Shown here in pieces: positions 60,294 through 64,000 of a stretch of DNA of 64,000 nucleotides; position 1 is the stretch's first letter; every line of letters starts with the position of its first letter. The stretch covers positions 57,711 through 121,710 of the forward strand of contig CAVPUH010000010.1 of assembly GCA_963708795.1 (NCBI GenBank), in the 5' to 3' direction. The notes under the pieces are model-generated. The model ran no database searches and was not told the DNA's origin. It saw only the letters and a program-made list of their open reading frames with translations. A program made the position numbers and the translations under genes. Origin of the DNA: DAIQRJ01 sp963708795 (GTDB lineage: Bacteria; Actinomycetota; Actinomycetes; Propionibacteriales; DAIQRJ01).

Positions 60294-60825
60294 GGCCACG
60301 CCTTCCTCGTCATCCGTCGGGCCCAAGGGCCCGAGCGGCACGGTTCGCTTCTACCCGCGCCGCGACGCGATGCTCGGACTCTACGGTCTGGCGATGGTCG
60401 CGGTGGTGGCCGGAATGATCATCGTGATGGTGCCGACGGTGTTCGCGCCGGGTCGCGTGCCGTGGCTGCTGGTGCCGGGCGTCCTGTTGTTGCTGGCCGG
60501 CCTGGCCACGGCGTTGCTCGGCCAGCTGACGATGATGGGCAAGCGGCTCAGCCTGACGTTCGACGCCCAGGGCTGGGACGTCAAGCCGGTGTTCGGCCGC
60601 GCACACTCCGGGAAGTGGTCGGAGGTGACGGCGGTCGCGTCGGACGACTCGGCGCCCGGGCGCGTGATCCTCGCACTGACCGACGGCCGTTCCCTGGTTC
60701 TCGACATCCGCTGGCTCGATGCCGACAAGGGAGAGATCGAGCGGGCCCTGCAGGAGCACCTCAACGCCGCGGCCGGTTACCGCACCCTCGAGGAGACGTT
60801 CGGCGCCGAGTCGGGCACCGACTGA
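60292..60825 (+). CDS. Membrane protein of unknown function
   Basis: A 177-residue protein: hydrophilic N-terminus, two membrane helices (about 30-50 and 58-78), then a soluble domain with LSLTFDAQGWDVKPVFGRAHSGKWSEV and RSLVLDIRWLDADKGEIERAL. This resembles a PH-like or STAS-like beta sheet ending in a helix. I do not recognise the family. ATG 60292 overlaps the ATG of the divergent protease gene, so ATG 60370 (MLGLYGLAM) should be kept as an alternative. Confidence 0.65.
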   Translation: MATPSSSSVGPKGPSGTVRFYPRRDAMLGLYGLAMVAVVAGMIIVMVPTVFAPGRVPWLLVPGVLLLLAGLATALLGQLTMMGKRLSLTFDAQGWDVKPVFGRAHSGKWSEVTAVASDDSAPGRVILALTDGRSLVLDIRWLDADKGEIERALQEHLNAAAGYRTLEETFGAESGTD

Positions 60826-60828
60826 GGA

Positions 60829-62343
60829 CTAGTTCGCCGCCGCCACCGGATGGTAGGCACAGGCGTCGGCCACGTCCGTCGCTGCTCCCGGCGCGGGGCT
60901 GGCACTGGCGCTGGCCTTCGGTGTCTTCGGCTTCGTCGTCTTGGGTGTCGTGGCCGTGGTGGTCTTGGTGGCCGCGGACTTGGCGATGGCCGTCTGGGCG
61001 AGGCGCTTGATCTTCGCCCAGTCAGGGTTGCTGTAGAACGTCACGGACGAGTCGAACACCGCGCTGGTGACCTTCGCGTCCTTGATCTTCATCGCGAGGT
61101 CGACGAGCTCCGGGAGGATCTTCGCCGGGATGTCCGTCGAGACGATCTGCTTCGACGTCGCCGCGAGTTCGTTGTACCGCGTCAGCACCCGGGTGGGGTC
61201 CGCCTGATCGACCACCGCGCTGATGAAGCAACGCTGACGGTCCATCCGGGCGTAGTCGCCGCCGGGCACGTGGAAGCGGCCGCGGGCGTACCAGAGCGCG
61301 TCGCCGCCGTCGAGATGGACGTTCTTCCCCGGCTCGAGGTAGCGGTCGGGCTGGATGTTCGCGTCCGTGTCGCCGCCCACCGGGATGGGATAGTTGATGT
61401 TGACGGTGATGCCGCCGAGCGCGTCGACGAGCTTCTTGAACCCGGCCAGGTTGACGAGGGCGAAGTAGTCGATCTTGACGCCGAGCACGTAGCCGATGGT
61501 CACCTTCATGACGTCAGCAGCCTGATTGTCCGAGCCGGCGTAGACGCTCGGATGGTTCTGCGGGACCTCGAGGTACATCGCGTTGAGCATCCAGTTGCCC
61601 TCCGGCCCGGCACCCGCGAAGACGCCGTTGTAGGCCTTCGAGAGCGGGGTGTTCGGGGGCAGCGGGACCTTCATGAGGTTGCGCGGCAGGCTCAGCAGCA
61701 CGGTGTTCCCGGTGTGCGTGTCGATGCTGGCGACGATCATCGTGTCGGTACGGACGCCGGTGCGATCGGAGCCCCCGTCGCCGCCCAGCAGCAGGATGTT
61801 CAGCCGGTCCTTGCCCTGCCACGGGTCGTCAGCGGTGATCTTCTCCGGGCTCACGGTGGTGGCGCTCTTGATGTCGTTGCCGGCGAACACGCTCTGGACG
61901 AGGTCGCGGGTGGTCGTGGCGTACTGCGCGCCGACGACCATCGGCGCCATCAGGGCGAGCGACAGGACGACGACGAGAGAGGCGCCGGCGGCGCGCTGGG
62001 TGTTGCGGACCGGTCGGGGCGCGGTGACGATCTGAGTGGTCACCATGGAGGCGACCCAGAGCAGACCGACGGCGATGATCCCGATGGCGATCCAGACGAG
62101 CGCACCGGGTTCGACCGCCCAGTGCAGGACGGTGGTCTGACCGGCGGTACCGGCCCAGATGAGGAAGGCGATGACGGCGAGCCCGAGGCCGAGGAAGATG
62201 CCGCCGACCAGGCGCCGTCGAACCGCGATGAGCCCGCTGCCCGGGAGGACACCACTCGCCACCGTCAGCAGCATCGACTTACGGAAGCTGGAGGTGGTAC
62301 GGGTGTCGGGGGCGCGGTGCGGCCGCGGGGTCTGGTCGGACAT
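60829..62343 (-). CDS. LytR-CpsA-Psr (LCP) cell-wall transferase
   Basis: A 504-residue LCP protein. About four membrane helices (about 25-165) precede the extracytoplasmic catalytic domain with LNILLLGGDGGSDRTGVRTDTMIVASID, LLSLPRNLMKVPLP, KVTIGYVLGVKIDYFALVNLAGFKKLVDALGG and RFHVPGGDYARMDRQRCFISAV, the Arg/Asp residues that hold the polyprenyl-pyrophosphate. A Thr/Lys/Pro/Ala tail follows. LCP enzymes attach polymers such as arabinogalactan or teichoic acids to peptidoglycan. ATG 62343. Confidence 0.95.
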   Translation of the reverse strand: MSDQTPRPHRAPDTRTTSSFRKSMLLTVASGVLPGSGLIAVRRRLVGGIFLGLGLAVIAFLIWAGTAGQTTVLHWAVEPGALVWIAIGIIAVGLLWVASMVTTQIVTAPRPVRNTQRAAGASLVVVLSLALMAPMVVGAQYATTTRDLVQSVFAGNDIKSATTVSPEKITADDPWQGKDRLNILLLGGDGGSDRTGVRTDTMIVASIDTHTGNTVLLSLPRNLMKVPLPPNTPLSKAYNGVFAGAGPEGNWMLNAMYLEVPQNHPSVYAGSDNQAADVMKVTIGYVLGVKIDYFALVNLAGFKKLVDALGGITVNINYPIPVGGDTDANIQPDRYLEPGKNVHLDGGDALWYARGRFHVPGGDYARMDRQRCFISAVVDQADPTRVLTRYNELAATSKQIVSTDIPAKILPELVDLAMKIKDAKVTSAVFDSSVTFYSNPDWAKIKRLAQTAIAKSAATKTTTATTPKTTKPKTPKASASASPAPGAATDVADACAYHPVAAAN

Positions 62344-62501
62344 CACGGCTATTGAACCGTATCCACCGCACCCGGAGTTCCCGTGAAAGTTCTGAAACCC
62401 GGTGTGCCGACGCTCGGGCAACCGCAATTGGTGGTATTTGCGACCGACCCGTGGGCTGTTTGGACGACGTGCTGGCCCACCGATACCCTTGTCTGCGCCT
62501 G

Positions 62502-62592
62502 GGAGGTGTCGCCTAGTCCGGTCTATGGCGCCCGCCTGCTAAGCGGGTTTGGGTCTCAAAGCCCATCGCGAGTTCAAATCTCGCCACCTCCG
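62502..62592 (+). tRNA. serU: tRNA-Ser(GCU)
   Basis: A 91-base class II tRNA. Acceptor GGAGGTG (62502-62508) pairs with CACCTCC (62585-62591), discriminator G. Anticodon stem CCCGC/GCGGG encloses CTGCTAA, giving anticodon GCT for AGC/AGU. A long variable arm (TTGGGTCTCAAAGCCCA) and T-arm GCGAG-TTCAAAT-CTCGC are present. No encoded CCA. Confidence 0.97.
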
Positions 62593-62612
62593 CCCTTCCC
62601 TGAGCGATGTCC

Positions 62613-62644
62613 CACCGCCGGCGCGAGCGTCGCGATCGGCGGTG
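62613..62644. terminator. Hairpin between tRNA-Ser(GCU) and the esterase gene
   Basis: CACCGCCG (62613-62620) pairs with CGGCGGTG (62637-62644), and inside it CGCGA pairs with TCGCG across GCG. It lies 20 bases after the tRNA and also faces the 3' end of the convergent esterase gene. Confidence 0.75.
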
Positions 62645-62716
62645 GTGAATGTCACACGGTGTGATCGCCGCCTTTCTCAGGCCACTCTCAGATCGCCTGC
62701 GGAGCGTGCGCAATCG

Positions 62717-63961
62717 TTACCCGAAGTGACCATCGCTGGAGCCGGCGGTGGGCTCCGGGGCGGGCGTCGGCAGTCGACGAGTCGCGAACTCGAGGAAGAC
62801 CTCCCAGTCGGCTGGGGTGGCGGCGTGCCCGCCGGCCCGGAGCCAGAAGCTGATCCGGCCGTCCTGGAACTCCCCGATCGGCGGAAGTTCGTCGCCCGGA
62901 TCGTCCCAATCGGCGGCGTCGGCGTCGAGCAAGGCGTAGACGGGCGTGGCCGCACGTCTGAGCTCGAGCTGGCCGAGGGCGTCGGCCCACGCGTCGTCGG
63001 CCGCGTTCGACAGGAGCACGGGCCGCGGTGCCATCACGGCGAGCAGTGCGTGATGGTCGTACGGCAACCGCTCGGGGTCGGCGGCGGCTTCGGCGAACGA
63101 GGGGGTGAACCAGTGGGGAAAGCTGCCGGCGAGATGCGACAAGGGCTCGGCGCCCGCATGATGCGAACGGGCCGGTGACGTGCCGCCGCCGCCGGCCTGG
63201 TGCGGGATCGCCGCGGCGATGCGGTCGTCGAGGGCGGCCGCAAGGATCGCCACCTTGCCGAATCGTGAGTGGCCGATCGCGATCAGCCGGTCGGGGTCGA
63301 TCCGTGCCTGAAGCAGCAAGGCGTCCACGACGCGGTGGAGGGCCCAGGCCCAGACTGCGAGCGATCCAGGAGGTGCGTCGCCCTCGGCAGCGAGAGTGTC
63401 GACGTAGGGCCGGACCCCGCCGGTGCGGTTGGCCGGGTCGTCGACATCGACGTCTCCCGCGTAGAAGGTGGCCACCGCGTAACCGGCCGCGACGATCTGG
63501 TCCAGCGGCCACTTCCCGGCGAACTCCCCGCGGGCTCCGTGCGAGTAGGCGGGCAGCTCGGCCGGCACGACGATTCGCTCGTCGTCGACGACTGTGTGGT
63601 TGCCGTCGAAGTTCGGGCCGACGAAGGTGGGGAACGGCCCCTCGCCGACGTTCGGCACCGCCAGCAGGACACGGACGGACGTGGGCGCGTCCCCGAAGGT
63701 CAGCTCGAGCTCAGTGAGGGTGGCGGTGCCGTGGAACGCGGTCGGGTCGGTGAAGCGGACGATCGTGCCGACCGGGACGGCGGCAGGCAGATAGCCGTAC
63801 TCGTAGTGCTGGATGAGATCGACGAGTTCCTCACGCCGGCGCGGCCAGTCGACGGGTGACCCGACTTGGGTGCCGTCGGCGAAGGCGAGGAGATCGGGGA
63901 GGTCCGGCTGGCTGGGAAGCTCGCTCAGGGGCGGGTGGTTGCTGGCGGCGGCGGGACCCAT
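62717..63961 (-). CDS. CE15-like glucuronoyl/acetylxylan esterase-family alpha/beta hydrolase
   Basis: A 414-residue hydrolase. HYEYGYLP lies near residue 52. FPTFVGPNFDGNHTV leads to the nucleophile elbow IAIGHSRFGKVAILAAALDDRIAAAIPHQAGGGG, close to the G-x-SRxGK motif of CE15 glucuronoyl esterases. A late acid/His set (LLSNAADDAW ... RAGGHAATPADW) completes the triad. No signal peptide is seen, unlike secreted CE15 enzymes. ATG 63961. It converges on tRNA-Ser(GCU). With the kdgD-gudD operon 5 kb away, a link to uronic-acid use is possible but unproven. Confidence 0.8.
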   Translation of the reverse strand: MGPAAASNHPPLSELPSQPDLPDLLAFADGTQVGSPVDWPRRREELVDLIQHYEYGYLPAAVPVGTIVRFTDPTAFHGTATLTELELTFGDAPTSVRVLLAVPNVGEGPFPTFVGPNFDGNHTVVDDERIVVPAELPAYSHGARGEFAGKWPLDQIVAAGYAVATFYAGDVDVDDPANRTGGVRPYVDTLAAEGDAPPGSLAVWAWALHRVVDALLLQARIDPDRLIAIGHSRFGKVAILAAALDDRIAAAIPHQAGGGGTSPARSHHAGAEPLSHLAGSFPHWFTPSFAEAAADPERLPYDHHALLAVMAPRPVLLSNAADDAWADALGQLELRRAATPVYALLDADAADWDDPGDELPPIGEFQDGRISFWLRAGGHAATPADWEVFLEFATRRLPTPAPEPTAGSSDGHFG

Positions 63962-64000
63962 GTGGCCAACCTAGCGACCCGTAGTGTGGGGTACCGATTG

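Noticed and set aside
1..64000. CRISPR arrays, insertion sequences, prophage genes
   Set aside because: No regularly spaced repeats, transposase, integrase or phage structural genes were seen; the only mobile-like family is the decayed 13E12/HNH gene.

Overview
The window is GC-rich DNA from an actinobacterium; I cannot name the species. The lineage signals are a mycosin-like (type VII secretion-associated) protease, a bacterial proteasome activator (Bpa) with a C-terminal GMYL tail, GT-C mannosyltransferases, PknH-like sensor proteins, an Asp23/AmaP/DUF6286 envelope-stress cluster, and a DUF222/HNH '13E12-type' gene behind an actinobacterial LexA box. Many genes start with GTG and overlap their neighbours by 4 bases (ATGA/GTGA). 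I see no insertion sequence, prophage or CRISPR array. The region looks mostly like core chromosome with a few decayed genes.

Layout. 1-6 kb: partial mycosin, a glycerophosphodiesterase, a six-gene Asp23-family cluster on the minus strand, and a divergent ECF sigma factor followed by another Asp23-like gene. 5.4-13.2 kb: DJ-1/PfpI protein, SEC-C protein, arginine deiminase, a GT2 plus GT-C mannosyltransferase pair, and a large membrane protein with an alkaline-phosphatase-like ectodomain. 13.2-15.3 kb: MOSC protein and a multiply frameshifted HNH/DUF222 gene with an SOS box. 15.6-18.4 kb: a CbiX-like chelatase converging on larB-larC (nickel-pincer cofactor synthesis). 18.4-24.4 kb: pheA, a yybP-ykoY Mn riboswitch driving a TMEM165/GDT1-type transporter, a PAP2-diacylglycerol kinase fusion, serS, a HAD phosphatase and csbD. 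24.4-29.3 kb: Gfo/Idh oxidoreductase behind a LacI-type palindrome, HAD phosphatase, GT87 mannosyltransferase, phytanoyl-CoA dioxygenase and a DUF1992 protein.

29.3-34.6 kb is a probable signalling module. An ECF sigma factor, a membrane-anchored sensor-domain protein, a metallophosphoesterase and Bpa lie in one transcription unit, with a paralogous sensor protein beyond. A divergent Ser/Thr kinase has a transmembrane segment but no ectodomain. 34.6-42.4 kb: quinone oxidoreductase, MmcQ, an M15-like protein, an RND efflux pump split by a frameshift, and a divergent MarR-nitrilase fusion coupled to a PP2C-like protein. 42.5-43.4 kb: tRNA-Ser(UGA) beside a truncated siderophore-binding lipoprotein gene.

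43.6-54.1 kb: epimerase, aldo/keto reductase, DUF1905 protein, ABC exporter with a divergent MarR regulator, a convergently overlapping two-component pair, DUF6295, dienelactone hydrolase, and a NarL-type regulator whose partner kinase is frameshifted. 54.5-64 kb: a glucarate catabolism operon (kdgD-gudD plus ADP-ribosylglycohydrolase), sulfatase, CPBP protease, LCP cell-wall transferase, tRNA-Ser(GCU) and a CE15-like esterase.

Frameshifts recur in three loci (HNH/DUF222, RND pump, NarL-partner kinase). Some lie in short G/C runs, so sequencing error must be excluded before they are treated as biology.
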